Counted from the stretch's first letter, positions 10,561 to 23,100 are shown. The stretch: 64,000 nt of DNA from Climacium dendroides (GCA_950106755.1 OX467082.1:28086001-28150000), one strand, 5' to 3'. Program-made: numbers and translations. Notes: generated from the letters alone by a model not told the origin.

Positions 10561-11737
10561 CACATACTTGCGGTCAGGCTTAGGAAAAATTTGGATTTTG
10601 GGTAGAATTTCTTGTCCGAACTCCAAAATGGGGTCTGGACTGTCCGTCCGTCCAGGACATCCGATGACCTCAACCTGCCTGATGTGACAACCTAGTAGAT
10701 TAACCCATAAATGATGTGGCGGCCATTTTCTACTTGATGAATGACACAAAATCTTTGTATGTAGGACAAAAGCACAACTATTCATCTTCAAAATTTTGCA
10801 TGAAAAAGGGAAGAGTTTGTTTTCCAATGAGTGTTTTTTTCATTTTTTGAAGCCAACAATTCACACGGTAACCAAACAGATCATTTCCACGGTGACCGGC
10901 TCGTCGTTTAAGGGTGCGTCTTATCGCTACAGAGCTCTCGGTATACAAATCCTCGAAAGATTTCGGTGGCATCTGGAGGAACTTGCTGGATGGTAATCAA
11001 AAAGTCTTCAATGTGCAACAGGAACTTACTGTAGGAAGTTCATCTCTATCTCCCGTGTCGAAATGGTGAACTGCGTCCGGTCAACATGCTGGCGTGGTGA
11101 ACTGAATTGCACAGAAACAATTCCGTAACAAATTTCCAACTCTTGGAAGCTAACGAAAAACGGAGAACTGTCAGAATTTCTTGCCTCACTTCACCTGAGC
11201 ATTGGATGGGAAGTACACTCTTCCTAAGGACGCCCGGCTCGGGGGACACCACTTCATCCAACTGGTTAGCACCCTCAATCAGATGTGTACAGTATTGTAA
11301 TCAGGACGACATGTATTCAGGGAATCCGAAGTGAATTACGGAGTGTAATTACGAGAATCCTCAATCGTGATTGACTCGAGTTTTGTGACCGAAGACAAAA
11401 AGAATGAGAATCCAAAACAAGTGAAATCGAGAACTTTAAGTTCCTACCACAGTACTAGCACACGGAATTTCGATGGTTTTCCCGAATGGAAGTGCAGAAT
11501 GGGACTTTATGGGTAGTCTAACGGACAGAAAACGCTGAAATGACCAATTAGAACAGGTTAATGATTACAACGATAATTTTTGGATAAGCACAGTTGGAAT
11601 CTTTTGAGATTTCAATTGCTACTAACTCCTACATCCATCCAAAAGTTGTTGCGAACAACATGGTCTGCAATCAAATGCAGTATACGGAGCTAAATATTCA
11701 TAGTCGTGGCAGCTCACTACATGGATACTAAAGTGAA
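10561..11737. other. No gene recognised between solo LTR and hydrolase gene
   Basis: This is ordinary-complexity DNA with only short frames (up to 123 codons at 10456-10827, which overlaps the repeat cluster and looks random). A small GTCCGTCCGTCC patch lies near 10638. It lies 3' of the minus-strand hydrolase gene, and a poly(A) signal may lie here, but I cannot place it. Confidence 0.4.
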
Positions 11738-13423
11738 TCAAAGTAGGTCCCCACATGGAGACGTATAAAGATAAGTCGGGAGTTTCCTGCGTCTCTCCAT
11801 TTCTGTGAGACCTTCGCTGTGGTTTGTGAGTTCTTTCTTCCCCAGTGTCTCGTTCTTGACTACCGGCAGCCGCCATTGCTTACACGTCATCACATCGTCT
11901 GTTTCGATGTGCCACGTCCGAGCTGCCACTCCGCGGGTGCCCTTCGCGTCCACATGATCAGGCGTACTGCCCTCGGGAATTACTGTCTCCAGAAATTCGT
12001 GGCTACAAAGATTTCCGAGGGACCCCGGTCGGTATGGCTTCCATTTTTTTCCAGCCAGATCCTGTCTTTGAACATTCGGGTCGTGAATCGTGACTTTGAT
12101 TCGCTCTAGGACAGACCAGTGCAGCATGGCCAGTTCCGGGATAGGTTTGCGGTCGACTGGTTTAAAAAACTTATTGTACAACCCCCAGCCGAAATTTTCA
12201 TAAGAGGGCTCCGGCTCCCGGAGCGACACCCGCCTCGTGAGCAAATGGGAATTGGCTTGTCGAGTAGGTGGAGACTCGTAACTCCAGTAGAATCGGAGGC
12301 CATGCTTCTCGGCGTGTCGCTGCATCCACACGTAGGAGTATTGCCAGAGATCATCCGGGTCGACGTTATCTTCCAGATCTGCGCCGCCGCCCACGTTGCA
12401 ATGACTCCCCACGAACCATACTTGTTTGACCTCCTGCTTTTCAAAGGCTCGAGTCATCCAGAGTGTTGGTTCGAAATCCCCACGGCGTTCGTCGAGGGCG
12501 AGAGCGTGGTAGGCGTTATCCACGATGGAGGAGAGTCTTTGATCGTGGAAATGGTAGCGCACTCGGCTCCATGACCATGGGCTAAGTAAATATTGGACAA
12601 GTCTACTGTTGTCGATGATCGACAAACCAGTGGGGAAGCCATTGCCGACAGCACTGACTGTATCCCACACGCCGAGCATCTTCACCCGCACATCCAATGT
12701 TTTAATCCCGTTTTCGTGCTTTGAGAGGTAATCTTCGAAATCTTTCCTGTCCTTGCCTTCGCTGTAAAAAGCGTATGCGTTCTTGATGGCTCTTTTAAGG
12801 TTTCCTGAGTCTCGTGTTTTCGTCAAGACGCCGTGGCACTTGTGCAGCAGCGAGACCAGACTGCGCGCGGCAAACGCCCCCCGACTGAAACCGAACACGA
12901 AAACATCGTCTCCTTCCTGATAATTCTGACACAACCAAGTATATCCCTCTTTGATCTTCTCTGACAGGCCGTAACCAAAAGTTTGACCCGTAATCCATCC
13001 GACTAGTTTATGAGTTCCAACCCCTGGGATATACTTCACCTTCTGGACGCGCTGCAGCGTAGGCTCCACCACAAGCTGATGGCACGAGCCGCACGGGACG
13101 CCGGCACGGAAGTAGGCTTTACTGTCGTCACCTTCATAGTTCACTGGCTCCAACATGGGCTGATTGCACTTTCCGCACTGGACGGTCTTCGTAAAAGCGG
13201 GAACCGCGAAGTGCGGCCGCAAGTCGTTGGCGCCGGAACCAATACACTTGTAAGAATCTGGGAGCGAATCGTCAATAGCCTCAAACATACGAGAGACGTT
13301 GGTCATACTCTCCCTCGTATTCGCAAGACCATCAAACATCACCACCAGACGAAGCGGGTCTCTCGGAGCTTTCGAATCGTTGGTCCCATTTTGATTCATC
13401 CTGTAATCAAATTTACATTCCAC
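11738..13423 (-). CDS. DUF2235 alpha/beta-hydrolase (Tle1-like) with Cys4 zinc-ribbon-like insert
   Basis: This is an intact single-exon ORF of 561 codons on the minus strand. The fold markers of DUF2235 (T6SS Tle1-like phospholipase/hydrolase family) appear in order: RLVVMFDGLANT (residues 25-36, usual FDGTxNT), YIPGVGT (131-137), the nucleophile elbow VFGFSRGAFAAR with Ser180, MLGVWDTV (Asp254), HALALDERRGDFEP (306-319) and VWFVGSHCNVGGG with His341. The last motif is usually GxHSDVGGG, so Asp is Asn here. Between the first two motifs sits an extra block with CxxC pairs at Cys83/86 and Cys111/114, which looks like a zinc ribbon. The C-terminal region has no recognised domain. It is expected to be a soluble serine hydrolase acting on a lipid or ester. 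The substrate is unknown. The start at 13423 is chosen as the first ATG; MNQNG at residue 9 is an alternative. Confidence 0.85.
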   Translation of the reverse strand: MECKFDYRMNQNGTNDSKAPRDPLRLVVMFDGLANTRESMTNVSRMFEAIDDSLPDSYKCIGSGANDLRPHFAVPAFTKTVQCGKCNQPMLEPVNYEGDDSKAYFRAGVPCGSCHQLVVEPTLQRVQKVKYIPGVGTHKLVGWITGQTFGYGLSEKIKEGYTWLCQNYQEGDDVFVFGFSRGAFAARSLVSLLHKCHGVLTKTRDSGNLKRAIKNAYAFYSEGKDRKDFEDYLSKHENGIKTLDVRVKMLGVWDTVSAVGNGFPTGLSIIDNSRLVQYLLSPWSWSRVRYHFHDQRLSSIVDNAYHALALDERRGDFEPTLWMTRAFEKQEVKQVWFVGSHCNVGGGADLEDNVDPDDLWQYSYVWMQRHAEKHGLRFYWSYESPPTRQANSHLLTRRVSLREPEPSYENFGWGLYNKFFKPVDRKPIPELAMLHWSVLERIKVTIHDPNVQRQDLAGKKWKPYRPGSLGNLCSHEFLETVIPEGSTPDHVDAKGTRGVAARTWHIETDDVMTCKQWRLPVVKNETLGKKELTNHSEGLTEMERRRKLPTYLYTSPCGDLL

Positions 13424-14543
13424 ACAAGCAAGCTCTTAGAGTGAGCAATCTTAATTCCTAGACTAGCTTTCCTGCATTGATTTCATCGCTAGCAAGAAGG
13501 AGAGAATGCGGGTACATGTCGACGTGTGATCTGCATGTATTTTGATCGTAGTGCATCATTCTTCCACATAGATAGAGCCCAGTAGATCTTCACGCTCGTT
13601 TTCTCACAAAGTCGAGAGCGGAATGCCTACAAGGGAGCGGAACTCCTGAACCCCTAGGTCTACCTTTCATGGTCCATATCTACATCATTCATGCATACGT
13701 TTAGAATAACATAACTACGGTTCATGATCTACCGGACCGACACAATAGATTGCAAAGAAATAGGCACCTCTGCACATAGACCTAACTGGAAATGCAAGGA
13801 GTGAACAGGACAATGTCATACGTATAAGTGAGGCAAACAAAATTTGCGTGTGCAGATCGAGTCCGTAAAACTAATTAACGACGTTCTGATGATCACCTGT
13901 CTCCAACAGAGCTTGGCCCAGAGTTTCGCAGGGATATGGCAAGCTGTATGAGGGCCTCGATGATCGGTCACTCACGGATCTGCTCCAAGTGGAATAATAG
14001 TGAAACGCTATGCACGCAGCTTGCTAACCCAAACTGCTTGACAAATCTCCGTAGGTAGTGCCCCGCACTCCTCAAGCTACGGCTGCTCCAGAAATCGCCA
14101 GTCAGGACCCCAAAGCGACAATCAAACTCAAGATTGCACTGAGGTGTGTGACCTCGGCGACCGATGCCCCGTTTTATATTAGCTTCACCCCAGATGCAAT
14201 ACGCGAGCTGCACAGTACGGCGTCGCAATTCACCGAAATCGCTCAAAGCACTCCTTTCAGCGCTTGCGACTTGACTTTCAATATATGGATAGATTCTCCC
14301 ACTTCGGTACAAGTGGTGTCACGACGCAGATGTAAATATAACCTTGGGATATCTTACTCTCGCCGCCTGCTGTACTAAAATTCCCACAGCTGACTGAACA
14401 GTGGCCTCACGTCCTGGATGCAAGTACGAGCACTGCTAGAGATCGATCTTGGTGACAATAAAAGACGTGAACCTCCCGAATTACTCTCGTCGACCATGCC
14501 AGTACAATCACACTCGATGAATGATCTCTCGAGTTAGCTCACA
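13424..14543. other. Upstream region of the hydrolase gene, no clear gene
   Basis: This should contain the promoter and 5' UTR of the minus-strand hydrolase gene, but no clear TATA box stands out. A 106-codon plus frame at 14058-14378 and a 114-codon minus frame over the same place are both of random-looking composition, so I do not call a gene. Confidence 0.35.
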
Positions 14544-14670
14544 GGGGTCTCATATTCAGTCCTCGGTGTGAAAGTTCTCTGTGAGTCCCACTTTTCCCGG
14601 TGTGTCGTACACTGGGAACACAGGGAAAACACCAGGAAACTTTGACACCGGGAACTGAATATGAGACCCC
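14544..14670. repeat. Foldback hairpin element, 127 bp
   Basis: The left arm begins GGGGTCTCATATTCAGT and the right arm ends ACTGAATATGAGACCCC. The arms pair over about 55-60 bp with few mismatches (CGGTGTGAAAGTT against AACTTTGACACCG, and further in TTTTCCCGGTGT against ACAGGGAAAA). The loop is only a few bases around TGTGTCGTACAC. Short imperfect pairing extends outside (CTCACA / TGTGGCTGAG). It fits a foldback MITE or a small-RNA precursor-like hairpin. Confidence 0.7.
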
Positions 14671-15099
14671 TTGTGGCTGAGGTTGGTCGATCATTCTAAA
14701 CCGTAAAGCTAGCGTCGGTCTGAAGATCGAGGACAACTGTTATCCCTCTAATCAGGAGCCCACCACGGTATACGTGTGGGGGTGCGGCGAAGATATTTGC
14801 CGGGGCTAGGTGATGAAGTGGTCAGCAAGCTGGTCAGCAGCAAAGGGAGAGTTGACAGTGTGCAGTGCGGGGTGCAGATGTTTATCTGTCAGCGAGGGAT
14901 CCCGGTGACAGTAGAGCACTGCGTAGGGTAGGGCGGTGAGCCTGGTGCAGTTCCTCGCAGTCCAGGATTGGCATCCCGCAACTGTGGAGCACGGGAGAGC
15001 ACGCGAGGCAACGTGGGGTTCGGCGATCGGAGGACAGCCGGGTCGGAATCTCATTCCGCCCCGCAGCGCAAGGGATCCGGCCAACCAGTGTTCCGGTTG
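14671..15099. other. No recognisable gene
   Basis: This is mixed-composition DNA. The antisense 177-codon frame at 14806-15339 has no recognisable domain and overlaps the LINE 3' end, so it is not called. Confidence 0.3.
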
Positions 15100-15690
15100 T
15101 AGGGTTTCGGGTATTTTAGGGTTGGTTGTTCCAATGTTTTGTAATTTTTTAACACATATAAAGGAAACCTCTACTGCAATAAAAGGAGAACAGAAACTCA
15201 GCTGCGAGCGACCTGGGGGTTGCAAGTGAGAAAAGCAAAATAAACAACATAAAACTACAAGCCGGGCGCAAGCCCGGTGGTGGGAACCGCCCAAAGAAAA
15301 ACCGCCCAACCTATGGGGGTTCGAAGACAAACCTGGCACACGGGCCGGCTAAGACCTACCAAGGCGTATCACCCACCATCGCAACAAATAACTCATTTCA
15401 AAGTCACTTCCTATCAAACCTCTCTCTAACCGCGTCTCCACTACTAGCACCACACTCTTGGAGATAGGAAACAACATCCCACTCCATCCACCCATAATCA
15501 ATAAGCCCGAACTAGATTCATTACAAAAGCTTAACTGGGTGCCACTTGATGTCATTGAAGGCCGCGTCATTTCTTTCAATCCACAAAGTCCAAAGGATCA
15601 CAATGTGTAGTACCACCCAAACACTACTCATGAGATTGAACTTATATGGAATGCGGTTAGAAAAAATTCCATGTTTCCAAGTAAGGGGGC
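15100..15690 (-). mobile_element. 3' remnant of a LINE (non-LTR) element
   Basis: On the minus strand, about 15690-15530 encodes VLHIVILWTLWIERNDAAF, the W..LW..RN...F pattern found at the C-terminal end (zf-RVT region) of plant LINE reverse transcriptases. Further 3' comes CRPVCQV-like coding and a UTR with a perfect hairpin CCGGGC-GCAA-GCCCGG (15262-15277). The 5' side is cut at about 15690 by the GTCCGCC cluster, and a possible continuation lies at 15870-15900. It is a truncated, decayed copy. The assignment rests on one motif plus layout. Confidence 0.45.
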
Positions 15691-15699
15691 GCCATGGAC

Positions 15700-15852
15700 C
15701 CCTAAGCGGACGGGCGGACGAGCCGACCGCATCCGCCCAGCGAAAGGGCGGACAAAGCTGTTTCGTCCGCCGCCGAAGCGGATGGACGATGGACGACCCG
15801 ACTGCGTCCGCCTGCCCTATCCGCCCGACCACCCCGTCCGTCTAGGACCACA
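15700..15852 (-). repeat. GTCCGCC cluster A
   Basis: This is a GC-rich island of GGCGGACG/CGTCCGCC words in AT-richer surroundings (GACGGGCGGACG, AAAGGGCGGACAAAG, CGTCCGCCGCCG, TGCGTCCGCCTGCCC). Its right edge is followed by TCTCACCCCTTCTTTT (15857-15872), the reverse complement of the sequence beside cluster B at 32065. Long frames over it on all strands are composition artefacts. Confidence 0.6.
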
Positions 15853-16299
15853 CTAAATCTCACCCCTTCTTTTAAAGCCTGCCACAAAAAGTACATAGGA
15901 AGTACACTGCTGTAGCACTGCTGCCCTCTTCCGGTAGGGGTAGTTGGGTTGAAATTCCTGGCAACGGGCTCCCTTTATTTACCCTATGTCAGGCCCTTGG
16001 GTAATTTTTTTCGATATTGTTTCACAGGTCCTAGGTAGTTTTCAGGGATAGTGTTTTCACAGTTCGTAGGCAGTGTTTTGGGATAGTGTTTCACAGGCAA
16101 TCCGAGCCTAGTGTTCTTGTCTTTAAAGTTTTTGGGTCTAGTGTTTAGCCTGGTATTGCACAGTGCGTTCAATGTTTCTCTATGTCTCCATATTTGATAT
16201 TGCGATTTACTTTTGGGTTGAGGCCCTTCTATATACAACAACAATTTAAAAAAATCAAAGTCCGTAATATAAAATAAACTAAAACTATTAATACAAAAG

Positions 16300-18060
16300 A
16301 GAGGAGGAAGGAAAGAACATAATAAAGAATGAACTATAGGAGTTCATTAAGAAATGGAAAAATTCACATACAATAAAATAAAGAAAGGCACATAGACCCA
16401 ATAAAAAAAAATAGAATTAGAAAAAAAAATTTGGAATAAAAAAATCAGACACATAAAACCGCTAGAAATGGATAGATCTAGAAGGGGGGGAAATGGAATA
16501 CCTAAAAAAAATGGAAGAAGAACAACTCCTTCAATACACTAAAACCGTCATGAAAAAAGGATATTATTTAATGAAACACCAATCAACGCTAGAAAAATAA
16601 ATAAAAAGGTAACAAACAATGAACCCTATAAGTTCATTAGGAAATAGAAAAATTCACTTACAATAAAAGAAAGAAAGCCACATAGACCCAATCAATGGAA
16701 AAAAATGAATTATAAATTAAAAAAATTAAAAATTAAAAAAAACAAAACATTAGAAACCCAAGAAATGGATAGATCTAAAAGGGGGGGAAATGGAATACCT
16801 AAAAAAAATGGAAGAAGAACAACTCCTTCAATACACTAAAACCGTCATGAAAAAAGGATATTATTTAATGAAACACCAATCAACGCTAGAAAAATAAATA
16901 AAAAGGTAACAAACAATGAACCCTATAAGTTCATTAGGAAATAGAAAAATTCACTTACAATAAAAGAAAGAAAGCCACATAGACCCAATCAATGGAAAAA
17001 AATGAATTATAAATAAAAAAAATTAAAAATTAAAAAAAACAAAACATTAGAAACCCAAGAAATGGATAGATCTAAAAGGGGGGGAAATGGAATACCTAAA
17101 AAAAATGGAAGAAGAACAACTCCTTCAATACACTAAAACCGTCATGAAAAAAGGAAAAAATTGGAAATAAAAAAAAGAAACACATTAAGAACCCAAGAAA
17201 TGGATAGATCTAAAAGGGGGGGAAATGGAATACTTAAAAAAAAATGGAAGAAGAAGAACTCCTTCAATACACTAAAACCGTCATGAAAAAAGGATATTAT
17301 TTAATGAAACACCAATCAACGCTAGAAAAATAAATAAAAAAGGTAACAAACAATGAACCCTATAAGTTCATTAGGAAATAGAAAAATTCACTTACAATAA
17401 AAGAAACAAAGCCACATAGACCCAATCAATGGAAAAAAATGAATTATAAATTAAAAAAATTAAAAATTAAAAAAAGAAAGACATTAGAAATCCAAGAAAT
17501 GGATAGATCTTGAAGGGGGGGAAATGGAATACCTAAAAAAAATGGAAGAAGAAGAACTCCTTCATACACTAAAACCTTCATGAAAAAAGGATATTATTTA
17601 ATGAAACACCAATCAACGCTAGAAAAATTAAAAAAAAAGGTAACAAACAATGAACCCTATAAGTTCATTAGGAAAGAGAGAAATTCACTTACAATAAAAG
17701 AAAGAAAGCCACATAGACCCAATCAATGGAAAAAAATGAATTATAAATTAAAAAAATTGGAAATTAAAAAAAGAAACACATTAAGAACCCAAGAAATGGA
17801 TAGATCTAGAAGGGGGAGAAATGGAATACCTAAAAAAAATGGAAGAAGAACAACTCCTTCAATACACTAAAACCGTCATGAAAAAAGGATATTATTTAAT
17901 GAAACACCAATCAACGCTAGAAAAATAAAAAAAAAAGGTAACAAACAATGAACCCTATAAGTTCATTAGGAAAGAGAGAAATTCACTTACAATAAAAGAA
18001 AGAAAGCCACATAGGCCAGAACAATAGAAACCAAAGAAATTAGAAAAAGAAAATAGAATT
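16300..18060. repeat. ~297-bp AT-rich tandem array
   Basis: The word AACAAACAATGAACCCTATA occurs at 16611, 16908, 17345, 17642 and about 17940, giving a period of 297 bp with one 140-bp partial unit around 17100-17240. Each unit also contains CACATAGACCCAATCAATGG, AGAAATGGATAGATCT, a G7 run and AACTCCTTCAATACACTAAA. The 96-codon frame at 17580-17870 is simply one repeat unit without stops. Decayed units continue to about 18720. A single inverted copy lies at 26176-26402. Confidence 0.9.
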
Positions 18061-18720
18061 AAAAACGAAACACATGAACACCCCCATAAATGGATAGGTC
18101 CAAAAGGGAGAAAAATGGAATATTTAAAACAAACTACAACTGTAACTCCTTTAACTTACTAAAGCCTACAGTTAAAAACCGTTTAAATGAAACATCAATA
18201 AGCAAAAAAATAAGTAAAGGAAGAAAAGAAGCCAACAAAGATTGAACTCTATGAGTTCTTTAAGAAATGGAGAAAATCACATACAATAACAAAAAGAAAG
18301 TGGTATAGACCGGAAGAATGAAAAAGAATGGTATTAGAAATTTATTTTTTTAGAATTCAAAAAAGAAACACATCAACACCCCCAAAAGTAGATAGATCCA
18401 AAAGGGGAAAAAATAGCATATTAACAACAAAAGAAGAATAACAACTACTTGAATACACAAAGTATGGCACATCAAATTTGTGAAATTAAGGCACATAGAC
18501 CCAATTTAAAAAAATAATAATAATTAGAAATTAGAAATAAAAAAATGCAATAATGAAGAATATAGACAACAAAATGAAAAAGGCATCAAGAAATGGGAAA
18601 AATGGAATATTAAAAAAAATGAAGAAGAACAACTCCTTCAATAGCCTAAAACCAACATTACAAAGTTAGTCAATGAAACATCAAGCACTCAAAAAATGAA
18701 ATGAAGATTCCAAGAACCTA
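18061..18720. repeat. Decayed units of the 297-bp repeat
   Basis: Diverged versions of the same landmarks persist (ATGGATAGGTCCAAAAGGG, AACTCCTTTAACTTACTAAAG, TTGAACTCTATGAGTTC). Spacing and identity fall off steadily to the right, as is usual at the edge of a tandem array. Confidence 0.7.
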
Positions 18721-20153
18721 ATAAAGAATTCACTTAATGGGGGGATTAAGAAATATAAACAATTAAAATAATCTAGGGTTTAGGAAGTGACATGTAGGGA
18801 AAAACAATAATTACCCTACTTGTGTTTCACATGTAGGCCTGTCATGATGGCAACCAAGCCAGAATGTTTTAGGGCTTGTGTTTCACAACGAGCTGCCTTT
18901 GTGGTAGGTACGGGTTTACGTTTGGAACCAACCCTCGCCAAGGAGCCAGACGTGAAGCAAACACGCGTTCCAGCCAACTCGAGTGGAGATCATTTTTGCG
19001 GTTTAAGTGCTTGCATGTACTGTCTGGCGTAGCATTCCTAGTGTTTCAGGTGTTTGAGATTGTATCATTGCACGATTTCAGAGAAAACATAAGTTGTGAA
19101 GTAGTTTGTGAGTAGGGGCGGACTTCGACTTGCTGCGCACACGGAAGAAAGTTGCGGTTTAGGAAGGGCGACATTTTTTAATTTTGCTTGCCACCCGTGT
19201 GAGACGGCTGGGCGCAATGAACAGCCTACGAGGGCGCGATGTCTTGCCTTGCGGAAGCTTAGGGTTTAGGCATGAGCGGTTTGCGGAGTACTCATTTCCT
19301 TTTCAACGGTTTAGAATGGTGCGGCGCATTCAAATGGCGGTGCGGCGTATGTGACAGCGCTTCAGGGAAACAAGAGTTCTGACGTGCACACCATTGCGCA
19401 ACTGGTGAGTTCCTTTGTTGCGGTGCTGGTCGGTGATGTTAGGTTAGCTTTGCGCCTGTCGTACAGGAATTTTTGGCAACAAAACTCAGGTCACGGTAAT
19501 GTGGCTGTCCTGCGCGATAGTGCAGAAGTTCGGGCAAACATAGTTAGTGTCGGGTGCAGGAGAGCGGATTAGGGGGGTGCGGAGAAACACAGGCGCAGTA
19601 TAGCATTTGCTGAGAGAAATTTGCGAAGTTTCATCACTCAGTATAGGATAGAGTTAAGGGCCGGGTGCAAGCTACCGACGAAGGCGCAAAATGAACGAGA
19701 ATCATGGATGAGGGTTTAGAATTTCATGCAATGCGGGTTCTTGTAGGGTTTAGGGTTCATGACTTAGTAAGACTGTCCAGGTTGAGTTAGCTTGACTCCT
19801 AATTTGGGTTTGTCGACTCGACATTGTTGAGTTAGCGTGACTCCAAATTTGGGTGTGTTGGCTCGACAGGGGCACCGAAAAGGACGGCGGCAGAGTCTTT
19901 AGCGTGTGGCAAATGTCATTTTAGCCAAGCACATTCAAACAACCTATTGGAGTTTGTAATTTAGGCATTGCAAGTTAACTGATTTTATGTCCTGTTACTT
20001 ATTCCATCCTGTCATGACTGGTATAGGACACCCTTTGAATACCTGGAGCGGTGCTGGTATTATCAGCCAGTGTTTCAGTGGGGCGAGCACATCGGTTGGA
20101 GGAACTGGTTTGGATTCGTTGAGTCGGGTTTCAAAGTCAAATATTGTTGTTTG
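18721..20153. other. Upstream region of the Ulp1-type gene
   Basis: No convincing coding sequence is present. It holds several TTTAGGGTTT stretches and AGTGTTTCA words (19040, 20069). It also has a two-copy 45-bp direct repeat at 19781-19824 and 19826-19869 (GTTGAGTTAGC.TGACTCC.AATTTGGG). It is probably the 5' UTR and promoter of the gene starting at 20154. Confidence 0.4.
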
Positions 20154-23100
20154 ATGGCGAAGACCAAGCACACGGCTACGGCACCGGAAGTGCGTGGACA
20201 GGCTTCTGGTAATGCGGACCGAGAGGACTCCCATGATTCAGGGGTAAGTGTTTCTGCGAGCATGTTGCTTTCCTCATTTTCAAGGGTTTAGGGTTTAGTA
20301 AGGTAGAATTGAAAGGGGTTTGGGGTGGCACTAATTTTGCTGGGTTCTGCTGTTTTATAGAAGGCACTTGAAACAAGACCATCCAAGCCCGCAACAACGG
20401 TGAGGGAGGCTGCCAACGCACAACCTCGGACAGAGTTTCGACGCCCATTGACAATTGACGGGAAGCGGTTGAATGTGAACTTCGGCTCGGAGGAGGAGTA
20501 CAGCCGACTCATTAACGAATACGTACTGCAAGCGTGCACGTCCATTCCAAAGCCGGGTGACCCAAAACGGAAGTTCAAGAAATGCATCCACTGCGGGAGG
20601 GACAACTTCGCCAACAAAATGCGCTTGAATAAGCACAGGTGGGACGCGGAGTGTCTGGCTGTACAGGATGAAATGGGAAACCCGAAACGCTTACTTCCGT
20701 ATCCGGACCAGGGCATTGGACAGGGAAAGAGTTCGGAGATGTTGCGGGTAGGTGCAGCGGCGGAAGTGCAAGCCAAGAATAAGGGCAAATTAAAGCCCAA
20801 GAAGGGTGGAACCAGCTCTACACAGCCAAGTGAAGCAATGGCAGTCACGAAGGGCGCTGAAGAAGTTGTGCCAGAGGAAGAACAACCAGATGGAGGTGCA
20901 ACGACAGAAGACCTACCGAAACACTCTGGTGGGGAACGTGACGAGGGCAAGCAATGTGCGAAACACTCCGGTGATGAGGTTCATGCAGGTGCATTCGCAT
21001 TGGTTCAGCGAGAGAGCGTGGAGGCAACATTGACTGAGGAACTTGAAGGACGGACAACGCAAACGAGTTTGGCATCGACCAAGAAAAAGGCACCCCCGAA
21101 GAAAGCTCGCGAAACACTGGATAGCAAGGCCTGCGTGAAGACGGTAGCGGCGACTGAAGTGCTCCCTCTATCCAGTGATGATGAGGAGCCCTCGCAGCCC
21201 GCGTAGAAGCGTAAACATGTGGAGTTCGGGAAGACGACTGCCAAGAAGCAGAAGGTACGGTTTTTGGAGCGTGGTAGTGATGCGGATGAGGGAGGGACAA
21301 AAGAAGAGATCCCATATGAAGGGGACGACAATATCGAGGCGGATGTGTCTCCAGCAGGTGAAGCGGCCGCGGTCTTGCAACGGCTAGTGAATCCAAGAGC
21401 ACCTCCCGCTTCAGAAGTCTCAGTAGACTCCCAGAATTTGTACGAGGAAGAAACACGATTACCGCCAAGTGAAGAACTGGAAGGAGCGTCAACTTGTTCG
21501 CCGACGCAGCAAGCAGATCCGGTTTGGGGCGAGCAACCTCATCCTGTCGTGGTCGGGGAGAAGCCGATGAGGTTTTTGAAGACGAAGGCGGCCCTTGCAG
21601 GTGCCCCAAAGCGACGTCTAACAGCGGAAACAACGGCAAAGAAGCCCAAGAAGGATGGCGCTAAGGGAGTGAAGCCTCTTGTTACCGACGACACTGCAAA
21701 AAACTCGACAAAGACTCGAAGTGCATGTGGGTCTCATGCTGCGAGGCGCCCTAGTAGCAGAGTCGTGTGTTCTGAAGACGAAAACTCTAAGGATGGCAAC
21801 CCTTTAGCCGTGCACGAGTCAGGGCATGAGCCAACTGCAGAGGAGTTGCCATTCGACCCACGAGCTGCATGCCAGACGTTGGGTGGAGTGACACAGATGC
21901 CATGTCCTGAAGACTACGGTCGCGAAGACCGCGGAACACTGGATTCTGAGGATGACGTGGCAGACTTCCACCGCGAGCTCTATGGGGAACAATCAGATCC
22001 ACAGGATGCTGAAACTGCGTCTCCTAGCATGGTTGCTGGAGACTCAAAGTGCAACGTGAAGGACAGCGCCTACAATAGTCCAGCACTATCTTCCCCGACA
22101 AATTCACATTGCTGGAGGTGCCCAGGGCTGGATAACGCGGAGTTGAAGCATTATTGGTTGTGCGGAGAGTGTCCTCCGCTGCCACGTGTATATCATCTGG
22201 AGTTGAAAAAAGAGACGAACTCACGGAATGACCGTCTCCAGGCTGATGAGCGTGAAGTGAAGCAGTGGGCGCGGGTTAAGTCAGATGCCTTGGCCGCATC
22301 TTAGCAGAAGATATCCAAACCTGTCCATGGTCCCCCTCCTGACCTATTTCACCTTGTACAGATTAGACCAACACTCCTAGATTGGGACTACAAGGGCCAG
22401 ACCGCAGTAGAGTTCAAGTCCCACTTTCAGAAGTCGTGGACCACAGGAACATTCCAAGCCGCCACGCGGGAATGCTTCATGTGGTGGTTGTGTGAGGCCA
22501 AGGTACTCTCCTTCCCTAAAACCCGACAACCTCTGTGCTATGTCACTGTTGTAATTTAGTCCAGAACTTTGGTGGCTTCAAAGTGGTGGAGAGCATGGAT
22601 AACGCTGTAGTGTTTCAGTAATCTCCTTGTACTGTTTCGGGACGTGTGACACTGTAGTGTTTCAACTTCATGATTTAGGCTGAAGTCAATTCCCTTTTCT
22701 CCTAATCCATTCTCATCCGTTGCACAGGAGGAGGATTATCCCAATGTGGTCGATGCGGCTGGCAGGGCTGTGAAATCCATATGCACCTCTGTGAAGTATG
22801 AGCAAGTCCCCCCTGATGTGGACTTACTATCGAATTACCTTCAATTTCTGAGCAACTCAGCTACTTACGAGTCGAGGTGTTCACAGTCGGCAACGGAGCT
22901 ACGCTTGCTTCAAGAGCGAGTTGTGCAGGAGATGGTAGATTCATTCCGACGAGACACTGCCTTCAAGCGTGAGAGCTACTGTTGGGATTGGTGTCCAATC
23001 TGGTGGATTATCTCAGCTCCCACAGTCGTCCACAAGCTTCCTCCAATGCCTTGGCACCATGACGGTAAGTGCAAGCAACGAGTTCCTCTTTGTTTCTTCG

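Noticed and set aside
10456..10827. 123-codon minus ORF
   Set aside because: It overlaps a degenerate short-repeat cluster and has a random-looking composition.
14058..14378. 106-codon plus ORF near the hydrolase gene
   Set aside because: No recognisable motif, and overlapped by an equally long antisense frame; not enough support for a gene.
17580..17870. 96-codon Lys-rich ORF
   Set aside because: It is one unit of the 297-bp tandem repeat that happens to lack stops; sister units are closed.
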